The notes beneath the pieces were generated by a model. It was not told the origin of the DNA. It saw only the letters and a list, made by a program, of their open reading frames with translations, and searched no databases. A stretch of DNA of 64,000 nt, from contig QCXZ01000138.1 of NCBI GenBank assembly GCA_025024175.1, positions 46,347,092-46,411,091 of the forward strand, read 5' to 3'. The first letter of the stretch is position 1. Each line of letters starts with the position of its first letter. Shown piece after piece: positions 37,180 through 50,739 of this stretch. The DNA comes from Rhyzopertha dominica (Eukaryota; Arthropoda; Insecta; Coleoptera; Bostrichidae). A program made the position numbers and the translations under genes.

Positions 37180-39510
37180 ATAAAAATAAAAACCGCTGCA
37201 AATGGAATCAATACATCCACATCCAATTGTCAAAATGACATTTACGCTTTTATTCTTTATACTATACGATTAGTGATCAGGTTTTGAGCATTTTTTCTCT
37301 CTACACATTTTTTCTAAGACAAACAGTCCTCGTGACATTAGCAAAAATATATACATTTTAAAAATCGGTTTTTTCCAAATAACTCGAAAATTATTAACTT
37401 AACAAAAAAATTACAAGAGCGCTTTCTGATCAGAAATTCAAACAAATTTCGTTCATATAGCTTATCAATTACTATATTGGAATAAAGAAATATTTCACTA
37501 GATCAGAGTATCCAAATAATTGATTCGGATGATGATAAAAACCGCTGCAAATTGAATCAATACTTCCACATCCAATTGTCAAAATTTCATTAACGTTTTT
37601 ATTTCTTATACTATACGATTAGTAATCGGGTTGTGAGAATTTTTTTCTCTCTACACAGACAAATAGTCCTCGTGATATTAGCAAAACTTAACAAAAAAAA
37701 TACAAGACTGCTTTCTGATCAGAAATTTGATTTTCTATATAATACCAAAATTTAAAAAAAATGTACGAGCGGGGTCCAAAATAGGTTTTTCGGAAATATT
37801 TCGAAAATGTCAAAAGTTTGGATAAATTTCCTATCTGATGGCATTTTCATGTTTTGAATATATTAAATATATTCAGAGATATTTAAGAAAAACCGTTTTC
37901 TTTAAGTGACGTTTTTTTGCTAATATCTTCTAAACAGTTTGCTGTACCGAAAATTTATAAGAACTAATAATACTCGCAGTTATACTACTAATGAAGTACT
38001 AAAACGAAAAAAATATAAAAAATAACAATTTGCAAAAAGGGTAGTTACCACCCAATTTCGCCCCCTTCCCGATACCGTACTTACCTCACAAACAATAGGT
38101 CGCTTTTCAATTCAAGTTAATATATTAAGTCTTTCGAAAGTTATCGTGTCCACAAACAATACCACAGACACAGACACACAGACAAGAAATTTGTTTTTGC
38201 TCAAATTTTGTTTTTTTTTGCGTTTTCGACCATTTTAAAGCGATTGAGCAAATAAAAATTTTTGAAAATTTTTTTCGCGATACAATACTTCCCATCCGTT
38301 GGATGTGGAAGCAAAATTAATACAAATACAATATATCATTATTGTTTACAATATATAAGACACTAATCATTACATTTATTATTGTTGAAACAATATATTA
38401 CTAAGTGTTTTTCTAAGTTGTCTAAATTGAAACTTTGTCTTCTATCCGTTAAGATTAATTTGCAAGATGTCAATGGAGCAAATTGAAATTTATTTATTAA
38501 AGATAGTTCTTTATTATCATCACCGCAGAAATTCCCTGATTTGGTAATGTTAAATAATAAAGTTTTTGATAACATTATTTTTTTTTCAAAACAGTGCAAA
38601 GCTTTTTGTAGGTCTTAATATTCTTACCAAGATGTTTAATTTCTTCCACATCCAATGGATGGGAAGTATTGTATCGCGAGAAAAATTTTCAAAAGTTTTT
38701 ATTTGCTCATTCAATTTAGAATGGTCAAAAACGCAAACAAAAAAACAAAATTTCAGCAAAAAAATTTCTTGTCTGTGTGTCGGTGTGTCTGTGGTTTTGT
38801 TTGTGGACACGATAACTGACTTAATATATGAACGTATAAATCTCAACTACCCAAAGCGACCTATTGTTTGTGGGGTAAGTAGGGTATCGGGAAGGGGGCG
38901 AAATTGGGGGGTAACCCTTTCTGCAGATTTTTATTTTTCTTTTCGTTTTAGTATGTGATTAGTAGTATAACTGCGAGTATTAATCGCCCTTATAAATTTT
39001 CGGTGCAGCAAATTGTTTAGAAGATATTAGCAAAAAACCTTGACTTAAACGGTTTTTTTCTAAATATCTCCGAATACATTAAATATATTCATAAATTGAA
39101 CAAACCGTCAGATAGGAAATTAAATTTCTCACACAAAGTGACATTTTCGAAATATTTCCAAAAAACCTATTTTGGACCCTGCTCGTACGATTTTCTTTAA
39201 ATTTTGGTATTATATAGAAAATCAAATTTCTGATCAGAAAGCACTCTTGTAATTTTTTTGTTAAGTTAATAATTTTCTAGTTATTTGGAAAAAACGATTT
39301 TAAACATTTTATATGTTTTGCTAATATCACGAGGACTATTTGTCTGTATAGAGAGAAAAAAAATTCTCACAACCCGATTACTAATCGTATAGTATAAGAA
39401 ATAGAAACGTAAATGTAATTTTGACAATTGGATGTGGAAGTATTGACTGATCTAGTGACATATTTCTTTATTCCAATATAGCAATTGATGAAGCTATATG
39501 AACGAAATTT
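37180..39510. mobile_element. Pair of large inverted MITE copies around a 330-bp spacer
   Basis: Two units of about 750-800 bp, 37563-38313 and 38643-39441, are inverted copies of each other. Each is bounded by CTTCCACATCCAA and its reverse complement. Shared interior blocks include TTTTCTCTCTACACA, ATACTATACGATTAGT and GGGGGCGAAATTGGG. The left side carries an extra partial tandem copy at 37190-37500. The whole can fold into a hairpin more than 700 bp long. No transposase frame is present in the units. Confidence 0.75.
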
Positions 39511-39539
39511 GTTTGAATATGTGCCAAGTGGCGTTTCAA

Positions 39540-40570
39540 TAATGGATTTTTGAAAACATCAACACATTTTTATCGCATTAGAACTCTGCGTCGAAATTGT
39601 CAATTACATCTTGAATTCCTTCAAAATTATCTGTTAAAAATCTGCACAATTTAACCACATTTAAGCACATGCTTTCAAAAACACTTTTTTATATTTGAAA
39701 CAAGAGTATTTACAATTGGAATTCTGTCGTTACTACTTCAGCTACTCGATATAAAGCATGTGCTAAGCAAGTTGCATGTATTATATTTGGAAAAAATATT
39801 TTCAAATTTTGTCCTGTTCGTACCATATATGGCGCATCATCGCTTAACATTAACAATTTTTTTTCCTGTTGGTACGCATTTGATTAAAAAAAGGTTTGTA
39901 GGAGATTCGTTTATGAACCTACATATGGTTAAATTATTGGTTTTTTGCAACTCTTTAATAGCAATTAAATATCCATTGTTTTCACTACCTTTTAAACTTC
40001 CTATAATCAAGTTTGCAATATACCGTCCTTTAACAATCGCCGTTTCGTCAACTGATATCCATAAAGGATTATTTCCAATAGCAATAGCAGCCTTAATCGC
40101 TTTAACGGTAGATTGATAGCTGCAGGCAACATATTTTCTTCTTAAAGTCGTGGAAGAAGGCACGTTGATATCTTCTGTGCAATAATTTCTTAAATTTTTT
40201 TGAAACAATGGATTGCAACCCACCAGCAAACTACATAAATCCTGATTGAATTGGTTTGCAGTAATGATTTGTTGAACTAAATTTTGAGGCTTTTGTTGAC
40301 GACTTTTGTTTGTGATTAACTTAAAACTTCTGTTCAATACAATCTTTTTATTTATAAAATGTGGTGAAATAAATTAAAGAGCTAAATATAAAAATTCTTT
40401 TAGTTTTATAATAAAAATTTAGTAGAAGTGTACACATATTTAAAAAAATTAGACATAAAAAGGCTTACTTTTTTGTTGCAAACTGTAGAGAAAATATTGT
40501 TGTCATCAATGATTTTTAAATCGGGTCTTCTTGAGAAGAATGGATTTTTATTGTTTTGGCATTTTCACAC
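39540..40570 (-). pseudogene. hAT-type transposase relic (CGGBP1-like, BED finger)
   Basis: The minus strand starts near 40570 with pieces of a BED-type finger (DDNNIFSTVCNKKVS). It continues in the open frame 40337-39837 (PLWISVDETAIVKGRYIA), then shifts one base in an A-run near 39865 to LMLSDDAPYMVRTGQNLK and HATCLAHALYRVAE, and ends with FLTDNFEGIQDVIDNFD. This order is typical of CGGBP1-like hAT-derived proteins common in arthropods. Several stops and the shift show it is inactive. Confidence 0.75.
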
Positions 40571-43500
40571 ACTTCTCGTAATGACGAAAATGGAAATAAG
40601 ATACATCTAAATGGAAGTAGTAAAAAATGAATGAAATGATTTTATTGGTTAAAATGTAGGAATTTACAATTTACACCCAGTTATAAAAACCGAAAGTGAT
40701 TGCACTTTGGGAATTTTGGCCATTACTTATTTACTTATTTACTATTGGGTGTCCATTCTTTGTTTCTCCACTCCTTTATTAGTAAATTGTGTACTTGATT
40801 AGTAAATTCGTTATTAAACAGTGTTGTTTAATGACCAGCACGTAATTTTTTTATTACTTTACAGTTTCAACTTTGACAGAGGGTTCACTTTCACCCATTT
40901 CAGTTAATTGTTATAAATATTACAGGAAATAGCTAATGTTTGTTTCTGGCACTCGAAAGGTATTGACATCATATATAAATTAAAATTAAAAGGTTCTAAT
41001 TATTGTAAGCGATTGTAAGAAATAATATCCGATGAACCCCATTTTCAAAGTAGATCTGATGTCTGTCAATATTTCTAGTTATTACTGGCATTTACTGTCA
41101 CATTTACTGTCATTAACCTATTCGATTTCGCCGCAAAAAGGCAATATAAAATTATAACAATATAGGCGTCGCAGAAAAAGTATAGTATATTACTCGAGTT
41201 GTAAGGCAATTACGCACTCGTTGTGTAATATACTATTATAGTTAATGTATGCAATTCTATAGACAGCTTTCATTAAAGTAGGCCACAGATCAATTTTTGT
41301 GTTTCCGTTTTTCAAAAGCTAACCCTACTGTTTGTGTTTGGTATTCTAGCACGTACTTATTTTGGTACGCTAATAATAAACCTCCTCGTATATTATATCA
41401 ACAGAGACATTTCCTGATTAATGAAAAGTCCAGTGTNTTTACCCAGTACAAAAGTTTGTTGACCTCGTATTCAATGTCTCTCCAGCTTGCGAAACTACTA
41501 CTNGCCAAAATAGNATTTTCTTGTTTTGCATACGAAAGAAGCTATCACTTCCGCATGCATTATTCAAAATTGACACCTATAATTAAAATCCTGTAGAAGA
41601 ATTGCAATCTACAACGTAGGCATGGCTTTTGTCGAGTTATCAAGGTTACCGCTCGATGTCTGAATACAAGCCCAGGCGCAGCAAAAAAACGTATCCACAG
41701 TTTTTTATAGTGCAAACGAGTTCTTATGTGGAATACTAACAAAAACTGGACCATTCCATTTATTAAATTAGGTCGGGTAGAATAAAAATTGCGTATTGAT
41801 GGTCAGAATCTCGCATATTTAAAAACGGAAATTCTGTGATCTCTCAAGATGATTATTTGGTGCATCTCGTTATTCTATCATGTTGCCTTCTGTTACACCA
41901 ATTTATACTATTCGAGATGTTCTTTTATGTCTTTCTAGTCTTCTCGGCAGTTTTTTTATCGTTGGTCTTCGCTTCCCAAGCAGCATCAAAGTTGCGGTAA
42001 CTGAGATGGGGACTTTAAATAAATGTTTTTTACATAATTATTCCTTAAAAAGCGACTTTTAGGATTTTATTGCTCGATCTTAGAAAGCTCGGGTAATTAC
42101 ATAGTAATTATCACTACAAGTAGAAACTTTATGCTTTCAGTTCTTCTAAGTAGATTCTAAAGTTTGTGGGAAGGAATTGTTACGTTAGTCATATTTAACC
42201 GGTCGCAATTACTTAGTTGCACCACTTGTTTACAGTTTCTATCATTTTTATTTCTTTACAGTAATGATGAAATTAACTTCTACGTCTTTGTGGCTTTAGA
42301 AATTTCTTCAAGGTAACACAACTACTCAAGAAATCTACTACATGGAAGGTATTACTCCCTATTTCGATTTAAAATAACTACAAGGTTTCAATTACTACAA
42401 GAAAATACTTCAAAGTTACATCTACCTTCTATATGGACAAAAATAACTACTCATGGGAAACTACATTTAGTTTGAAGGGTTCGATCGTGTTTGTATAGCG
42501 AAAAAGGCACCCGGTAGGAAAAGAGCAATTATAGACACACATCCACATTTCATAGGAAATAGGAGCAGCGATTTTATAGAAAACAAAATAGCGGAGTAAT
42601 TTGACCTCTCAAGTTGTTACATTAATTTTCTAATTGATATAGATTGCTCCGATCGTAGTATTTTAAATTGGTGCAAGTTTCTTCAGCTTCCGGATATCGC
42701 TCCCCTTTTTATACACCAGTTTCTTAGCGGTGTAGTGTTTTTGAACGCATTTGTTACTGCTTCTAGAAGCACTGTGTTCCCGAATGTTCGTTAATCAAAG
42801 TTATATGTAATTATCGTTCTTGCGGATACTTTTTAACTAAGATTTTAAAAAGGTTCCCTACGATGTTATAAATAATATTTACGTGATATTGATTGCTCTA
42901 TCTTAGATGGAATGTCGATTTAAGATTGTACTCATTATTTTTACGCATGCTTGCATCTTTGAAAAAATGAAGATAATTGAATTTGTATTTATCCTTGTTT
43001 CTTTTTAGTCTTCCATTTATAATGGGCCTGTGATAAAAATCGAATACTTGTTTTTAATTCAAAAATAAATATAGTTTATTATCATTATTATTATTAGTGA
43101 GTAGCTTCCAACAAGTCTACTGTACATACAACAGGCCAGTGTTGTTCAGTACGCAATAATTCGTTAGGTGCGTGCTTTTGGCAACACAAGTGAAGTTTGT
43201 GCAACAATAAATTTCGTTAACCATGACGCACTGATACTACTGCAGCTTAACGTCACATAATACAAAATGTAAGCGAAATTTTTGTTTTGCATTGCTGCCT
43301 TGAGCAGTCTGCAATCTAAAGCTTCTAAATCCTTAAATAGGTATTTCATGAAATGGCAATCTGTTCATGCAAAATTTGCCTAACGTTTGGAGTTTATTTT
43401 GAGATATTTAAGCAAAAAACGTGCACTAGCAAATATTTTGTTAACGTGCCATTCCTTTTCCTAAAATAGTTGGCTTCGTCGTTGCGTTTTTTTACCAATT

Positions 43501-44216
43501 AATGGGGTCGTATTTATACCTTTCTTTTGTTTTTCTTTTAAGGTGTTGATGCAGATATTCGCATAATATAAATTCTACTTTTTGGTCTTAAAATGAGTTA
43601 TTGCTCTATATTCTACGTGTACCATTGTTTTGTTATCTTTGCCTGGCTAATCTCTTTTTATACAACCGTGTTCATACGTGTGGTGCCAATAAATCAATCG
43701 AGTGATTCCAAAAGTTCCTTTGTTATTTATTCAGGTAGTTTATACTAATTTTATTTGACAGCTCGTCTTGACAACTTAGAAAACTATTAAGCTGGAAATA
43801 GTTTAACTTGTAACGTATAACGTATTGTATTTATATTTATATAGGTATGTATTTTTAACGTATAATTAAATTTTTAATACTCTCTATCGTAACCATATTT
43901 TTCTTTATTTGTTCATTGGCTACTGATGGGGTTAACCAATATAGAAAACAATTTATACCATTTTGTGCTAAAAGTAAAAATACTATTGCTTTTCAAATTT
44001 TATCTTAGATTCGTGTTAAGTTTAAGGTTCCTTTTGTTACTAAAAATCTGGTTTAAATGGTTTAATTATGTAGTACGAGTTCTCACTGGATGGAAACATG
44101 CAAAAAGCTAGTTATTAACTACGAAGAATACTGCATTACACTTTATTTTCTCCTCAATCGTAATGGTTTTTATCACAGTGCCTTCTTAGATTTACCTAAA
44201 TTAAAATTTACTGTTA
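40571..44216. other. 3.6-kb intergenic stretch, no gene seen
   Basis: This is AT-rich spacer. A small inverted repeat (TATAGTATATTAC and its complement) brackets about 41180-41240 and may be a MITE remnant. Open frames at 41297-41596 and 41880-42062 have no recognisable product. Three ambiguous bases occur at 41437-41514. Confidence 0.5.
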
Positions 44217-46434
44217 CTAAACAGTATCGTGGACTAGAAGCTGTTCCATCGTTGTAATGGACGTCGTCGAATATTTTCTTTTTCCCATAGCAAAGGGCGA
44301 TGCTGGATTCGTTATGAAATAAAATTTGCCTCTAGCGTTCCAAGGAGTGTTCTCTCCAAAAATTATTTCTTGCCTCTTTGAACACTTGCCTTTTAGATAA
44401 TCATTCCAGGATTGACAGCTAGTCGCCTTGAAATTATCGGAATTTACAGACTCTATGAAGTAAAGGTTCGATCTGGCGTGGTAACAGTTTTCTGAAATCA
44501 AAGAGATAATTTTAGTATTGGCAGAAAAGGGTGAATGATGGTGCTCGAATCATCTAGCCTATGTGTTTTTCTAAAATAGTACATAATTTTCTAGTTTTTT
44601 TTTAATTGTTATTCTTATATATATCCTGAAATACGGAGGTAAATTAGGATGTGGTTTAGCTTGGTCGTTTACAATTAGTAGAGGTGAAGATTGAAGCATA
44701 CAAGAAGATGAATACATAGACAGTAACAGGTTTCTCAAAATGAGATAAAGCCATATATTTAAAGTGAATATTTAAAGCAAAAGATAGTACAAGAAAAGCA
44801 CATTTAGTTGCACGAGCACTCCAAGAAAACAACAGTCATTGCAGAAATGAATGGGTTATAAAACAATAGATAGTACCAACGGCTTTTTGAATAGTGAACT
44901 TGATATAAGATATATGAGAAGATACTAAAAGGTTTAAAACAAGAGAAAGGGAAGGTGTTGAACATGAATAAAGGACTTTATGTATTAAGATTAAGTCTGA
45001 AAAAATTCCGTCGGTTTGCAGAAGAAAATTGACTAATTTAATAACGATTTCTGCGTTTATATTGAAATTAAAGTGTGGCCCACTATTTTCGTTCGTGACA
45101 TATTAACAATATAACAAGAAGAAAGAGAAACACAAAATTTAATTAAAAAAAAACTTAAAAAGTGAATTTACAGCAAAGGATTTTGGAACAGTCAAACACT
45201 TCCTGGGAACGGAAACAGAAAGGGACCAAAAAGAACTGAACATAACAAAAGAAATGACAGATTAAGAAGATGTTAGAAAAGTTTAACTGGAAGACTGTAA
45301 AGGAGCCAAATCGGCGATCATAAAAGGATTTTGAGGTAAAGTTAATGAAGAAGATTAATGTCTTTGAGTACAGGGTACGTATATAAAAGCAAACAATAGT
45401 TTGGCAGACAAGTTTACTAAAAGTTTAACGAATGGACATTTCAGTGATCTAAGAAACTCTTTAAGTTCAATAGTTTAGTGTCACGTCATGAAAACGATTT
45501 TTCTTTGAAAAATGATGATCGTGATCACATTTTATGTGTGAAGCCACAAAGCAGAACAAAAATGGTAACAGTGTATGCATTTATATATGTGCAATAAAAT
45601 ATAATTAAAGTTTTGAAGCTCTAGTGAGTTTTTTTAAGTGACTAACCTGCGAAATGTTTTCTACTCACCGTCTTCTGTTAAAGGAGGACATCCAGGCTGT
45701 TTAGTCCCCCCATTGGGATAAAAATCTACATGCCCTATAGGCGCTATAAACCCATAATGTCCTATATCAGTGTGGACGACATCGACGAATTCTGCATCGT
45801 CTTTGCACAACCTGAAGTTCTGAGTAACCTCTTTCCTCTCGAAAAGTGGCCCCGCAGGATCAGTGGCAGTAATCCTTCCTACTTTCCTGCGAATTTTCCC
45901 AAAAACGTGTTTTCCCGCAAACCCTGCTACGTGGGCTCCCAACGAATGCGCGATTATGTGGATATTCTTAACGTTTATCTTCGAAGCCATGAAGAAATCC
46001 GCTATGAACTCCCCTACAGGTTTCGAATTCGCTGCAGATTCGTGGAAACTCTTGTTGGCTGGTCCTGACCAGTCGATGTAGAAAATGTTATAGGAACCCT
46101 TCCTGAAGTATGCGTCTCTCAAGGGATTGTACCAGTACGTTTCTTCGTTGGAGGTCCACCCGTGAATGAAGCACTTGGTTGGGAGGTCTCTGTACATATT
46201 GACGGTTTTCACGGTTTCCTCAGTTAGGATTTTCCCGTTCTTGTCTCCCCTCTTTTGAAATAAGCGAAATCTGACGTCCGTTTTTTTAGCATCGTGCGAA
46301 TTGAAATCTATTGGCTTCAGGTCCTTGTATTCCTTCGGATAATCGATCTTCGCTGAAAGCACGAAGTTTTTGGTGAATATCAACTGGTTGTTCATTTTCT
46401 TTGTAGTTGAAAATGACAGTCGAAAAGAATTCAT
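44217..46434 (-). CDS. Pancreatic-type (neutral) lipase paralogue 1
   Basis: This is an alpha/beta-hydrolase of the pancreatic lipase/phospholipase A1 family, normally secreted and acting on acyl esters. Two exons, 45669-46434 and 44217-44491, join in phase 1 (GTGAGT donor, TTGATTTCAG acceptor) to give about 346 residues. The HGW block is present. The nucleophile elbow reads AHSLGAH, with Ala replacing the usual first Gly. The acid residue is in ITATDPAGP and the catalytic His in ENCYHARSN. The C-terminus is longer than in its neighbour, including a Cys-containing segment (SCQSWNDYLKGKC). The part encoded by two exons in paralogue 2 is fused into one here. I find no signal peptide; the first exon is probably upstream and unrecognised, so the 46434 start is provisional. 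It is tandem with two other minus-strand lipases. Confidence 0.88.
44780..45479 (+). pseudogene. Ty1/copia pol relic inside lipase 1 intron
   Basis: The plus strand reads KAHLVARALQEN, then TAFLNSELD, FGTVKHFLGTETERD and finally LADKFTKSLTNGHFSDLRNSL. These match the copia reverse transcriptase and RNase H C-terminus in order. There are many stops. It is antisense to the lipase. Confidence 0.75.
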
Positions 46435-46559
46435 TTACGCATCTGTCAATTTGATAAGTTGTTTAAGAAGGGACACTTCTACCAACAATGAGAAAACTAA
46501 AATATATTTTAGTTCTAATTAAGTCACATACGCAAATTGGTGAGAACCTCTTCATCTCT

Positions 46560-47570
46560 TTCATTGATAACAAGAGTGCCACAAGGGGCCATACTTGGAT
46601 CGTTATTGCCTTTACTATTTGTATGGTTGAAAGAACACATACATGCAAATTTATAAGCAGACTCGTTTGTAGGATATTCTTGCGTAAACACGTGTTGGAT
46701 TTCAATACAAAAAATTTATACAAGGAATATTGTATTAAAAGAACATTTATAGAAATTGCAAGAAAGCTTAAATTAGTTTCAATATAGAGACGCACAAGAG
46801 GTTTACATATACCAGAAATTCAAATTACCGAATAGAATTCGCAACTATTTCAAATATGAGTTTGGAATTATGCATCTCAAAAGCGTCCCGTATACCAAAC
46901 ATTATGAAACTGAATGACGAGTGTTTACAGTAATTTTTCTTGTCATTTCTTTTCCACTTTGTAACAAATCGTAATGCGTCAACTACTAAACCGGAGAGCG
47001 GCTGTCGTTCATTATGATGTATAAACGCCATTTCAGCAGTGAAAAATATGGTTCTATAAGGAATTGGAGTGTAACAAATACATGAGAATTTTGACTCCAG
47101 ACTTGAGACAGACTGCGTTTAAACTGATTTCAGAAAAGCTTCAACAAAACCAGCCAATTATCAATGGCAAACTTTTTGAATTCTTAAATCAAAGATGACA
47201 CATTGCCCCATGGGTATAAAATTAGGATCTTTTAAATACAACATTCTGTTAATTCCTTCCGGTGTGCTACGGGGATCCCTTTACTGTATAGTATATACGT
47301 CAATTGCATTGCCGAATATTTATATATAAAACCGTTTTTCTTTTTGATTTTGATCATCTTTTCAGCCCGTCTAGGTATGTTAAAACTAGTTTTACTAGAA
47401 ATCAGAATATTACTACCTTTAATTATATGCTAGGAAATGTAATCAACTTGGGGATTATACTTGATTCTAAAGTATGTATAATATATAATTCGTATAGCTC
47501 GAGTTTTCAAAATGTTATGTCAACGAAATCTTGTATATGGCTTTTGTGCTTTGCTTCACCTGTGTAGTGC
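46560..47570 (+). pseudogene. Non-LTR reverse transcriptase relic
   Basis: The plus strand contains TRVPQGAILGSLLPLLFV, matching the GVPQGSILGPLLF block. About 800 bp later comes NYMLGNVINLGIILDSKV, matching the LGV.LDSKL block near the polyprotein C-terminus. Stops and deletions intervene. It lies upstream of lipase 1. Confidence 0.65.
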
Positions 47571-48899
47571 GGAATTCGCAATATCGCGTTTGTAATGAGA
47601 ACGGGTTTCTGAGACTTCTAGTTTTAAATATGTACTAAAGTTTCAAAACAAATACGAACATTTTTTGTGTCATCATTTAGATTATAGAAAGAACTATGAA
47701 AAAGGAAAAAAGTGGGGTTGCCATTAAAAAAAAGATGATGGCGTCATTGCTAAGTAAACCAGTGACTTCGTAACATGATGACCTTTTACTAAACAAGATT
47801 TTTGCAGCTCTATACCTATAATAACAATCATATGTCCCGAGTTCAATGTACTCTTACGTCAAAGGTATTTATATACATAAATATGGCAGAATAAAAAATT
47901 TCTATTCTTACCTTCCATACTGTGGTGGCGTGATGAAAATATGCGCAACTAAAGTTGCATCAACTAACGCAAGTCAGAAATTTGAATTTTACAAGTCAGC
48001 CTACAGATTAGATAAACCGATTCGACTTGTTGCTGCTAGGATACACACTGTTCATACACGGCCGGTTCATTAAAACAATCCTCGGAAGTTATTAAAAACG
48101 CCCAATATAGATATTTGATTTGATGAGACGCGAGTAGAACGCGTGCGAAGTGATAGATTTCGAATGTTTGATCAATAATAATAACCCTTGCGGTCAGTTT
48201 TGTATCTAAGAAATTTTTGTGGTTCCTACTTTTATATGCCATTCGATTACGGTGACTGAATCTCGTTATGAGTAATTCGTGTAAAGTTCATTCCAGGTTT
48301 CAGCATATTCTCACGTGTTATAATGTTACGTAATTGGAGTTATTATGGTTGCCTATATGTTAAGGGTACGCTTCTATTTCTTATTCATCGTTAAGGAAGT
48401 AAAATGCGTTGGGAATGCAGGCTAATTGAACTAAATTATCTCACATTGGTATTATTTAAATAAAATGGATTTCAGTCTTCACAGAAATAAAACTCCTTTA
48501 ACTCATGCCTAGCTTTCGAAAATTTATGTCTTCTTCTTCAGGGCCTATAACAATTTATTAAACAGCTTTACTACAAACCATATGAAAAATAAGATAATAT
48601 TTTGTCGGATCGATCGCTGTCTCTTGAAAACACTGACAAAAAAATTATAGTTTGACGTTTCGCTTACACCTGTAATCTTTGTCAAAGACGAAGAACCTCA
48701 AAATTTGCCTGACACAAGTTCAAACAAAATTTTGAAAGAGACAGCGATCTATCTGAGAAAATATTATCTTATATTATGGACTCTGAAAGCATTCACCCTC
48801 CATATGAAAAATACTTACAACAGAATTGAAATTATCCTAAGTGAAAGAGTAGCTTTATCTGGGTATAAATAAGACTAATAATTTTACTTAAATTCAGCT
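47571..48899. other. Spacer with a decayed hammerhead-like motif
   Basis: There is no gene. On the minus strand, CTGAAGA (48541-48535) is followed by a hairpin and CGAAAGCTAGGC, similar to the motif in the 7406-8220 element. Confidence 0.4.
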
Positions 48900-50640
48900 A
48901 CTATAAACTATTAATAATAATTATAAACACTGTTGACAAATATCAAAGCTTCTTTGATAATTAAAAATAACGAACTGCCAATAATATGAAATCTAGTAAC
49001 GACGAGAAATTTACAGAGTGTAAGTAGGAAGTTATGTTTACGAAAATGGTGTAAAATGAAGTAGATAGGAATAAATTTTAGAAAGATAATGAATATTACT
49101 TCATCTATTAATATTATGAATTTGTCTTTTAATGATTTTGAAAAATAATTTTGAATTTTCACAAGTGGGTTATAACAAACGTGATCATTTTTTATTTTTA
49201 ACAATATTTTTTTTATTTTGTCACTAAGACCTTCATATAGGGAATTACACGATATTTTGTATAAGTTTTAGAACAAATATTATTAATTGAAACCTCTTCA
49301 CTTGATCCCACACCATTCCTATCAATTTAAAAGATATTAAAATGTTTTTTTAATATATTCAAATTTTTGTTTAGCGTAGGGTGTGAATTTCTTTAACTCT
49401 GTTTATGAATTCCAAAATTACATTTATTTTAGTATTAAATTTATGATAAGAATGAAAATTTAGATAGTTACAAGAAGAAATAGGTTTTATGTATGTATGT
49501 ACCAATCTACAATTATAGAAATTTGATCATTTCCTATTAATAAACAGTTTTTTCTTTCCAATTGTAAATTGAATATGTTTATTATTTGCATTGAAAATTC
49601 TTAATAATTCATTATGTTTATCAAAAGGAATTGCTAATACAATATCATCGACAAATTTAACTAGAAATGGAACTTCAAAGTTTAGAGCATTTAAGCAATA
49701 TAAAACTATATCCATCCATTACATATTGTGCCAAAATAGCTGAAACTTTTCTATCCATTGGAGTACTAAATATTTGTTTATAAAAAATTTAATTTAACAT
49801 TATATGATCAAATACGAATGTATATCTAAAAAGGTATTTAAATTAATATTACAATGTTGTTGAATATTATCCTACTTATTACAAACAACATTTTTATAGA
49901 AAACTAAAGCAATATTAGTAAAAAGGGATAATTTAAACTTACTAAACAGTGATTGACAGGAAGGCAATGGTTACTAAATTTATTAGAAAACACAAAACGA
50001 GGGTTATCATAATTATAAGCTGATGATAAAACTTCCATAATAAGAGTAGATAAATCTTCTGTTGAAAAATCTGTTGAGGAAAATATTAGTTCTAAAAAAT
50101 AAATTTTATTTATGTACCTTAGGTAAAAAATAAAATTTTGGGACAACCCTATTATATTTAGCAAACCTTTCACTAACTGACAAGGAAACCATGTTATCAT
50201 CTTTTCACTTTGATTAAATTTATCGCCTTTTTTGTATGCACATAAAATGTTCTCTCACTTAGTAATTCAAGTTATTTCTTTAAATATGTTCTAATAATAG
50301 CTATAGTTACATTACCTTTATCTGATTTAACAATTAATATATTTGGATTACTTTGAAAAACATTTTAGCTTTAATTCTAATTTTATATAACCAATCAACT
50401 TTAATGCTTTGTTTATGTAAATGATTAGTAATAATGTTTGTAATTTTAGTCTTTAACATAACCTTTTTTTAAACCCCTTTCTAAATTAACAAAATGATCT
50501 AATTCAGATAACCACTTAAGCTTAGCTAAATTTGTCTCCTAATGCCAAAAATTTAACATCATTAGGAGTAGTTACATCTGTAAAATTCTTAAGTCATATA
50601 TTTTCTACATAAATTTTATTCAGTTGTGATAAATTTAATT
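48900..50640 (-). pseudogene. Penelope-like element reverse transcriptase relic
   Basis: Going down the minus strand, motifs appear in the Penelope order: DVKFLALGDKFS, then NPNILIVKSDKGNVTIAI and ELLSERTFYV, then STPMDRKVSAILAQYVMD, then the catalytic FVKFVDDIVLAIPFDKHNE. After that come IQFTIG and LVHTYIKPIS, followed by a SYHKFNTKINVI stretch. Frames are broken several times. The downstream region near 48900-49200 is where a GIY-YIG endonuclease should be, but I cannot identify it. The relic is on the same strand as the paired hammerheads at 51.5-51.9 kb. Confidence 0.8.
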
Positions 50641-50739
50641 AATTAGGTTTAGTAATATATTCTATTTTTCACTTTAGAGTAGATATTTTATACCTACTTG
50701 TTTGTCTCTAACTAATTAAGATAATAATAATTTTGTTGT

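Noticed and set aside
41297..42062. Two open frames in the 40.6-44.2 kb gap
   Set aside because: The translations are AT-driven and unrecognisable, and one is crossed by ambiguous bases.
46463..46795. Signal-peptide exon for lipase 1
   Set aside because: The hydrophobic minus-strand frame overlaps a plus-strand reverse transcriptase relic and has no donor in matching phase.
48900..49204. GIY-YIG endonuclease of the Penelope-like relic
   Set aside because: The frame lies in the right place but I cannot see the GIY, YIG or catalytic Arg/Glu pattern.
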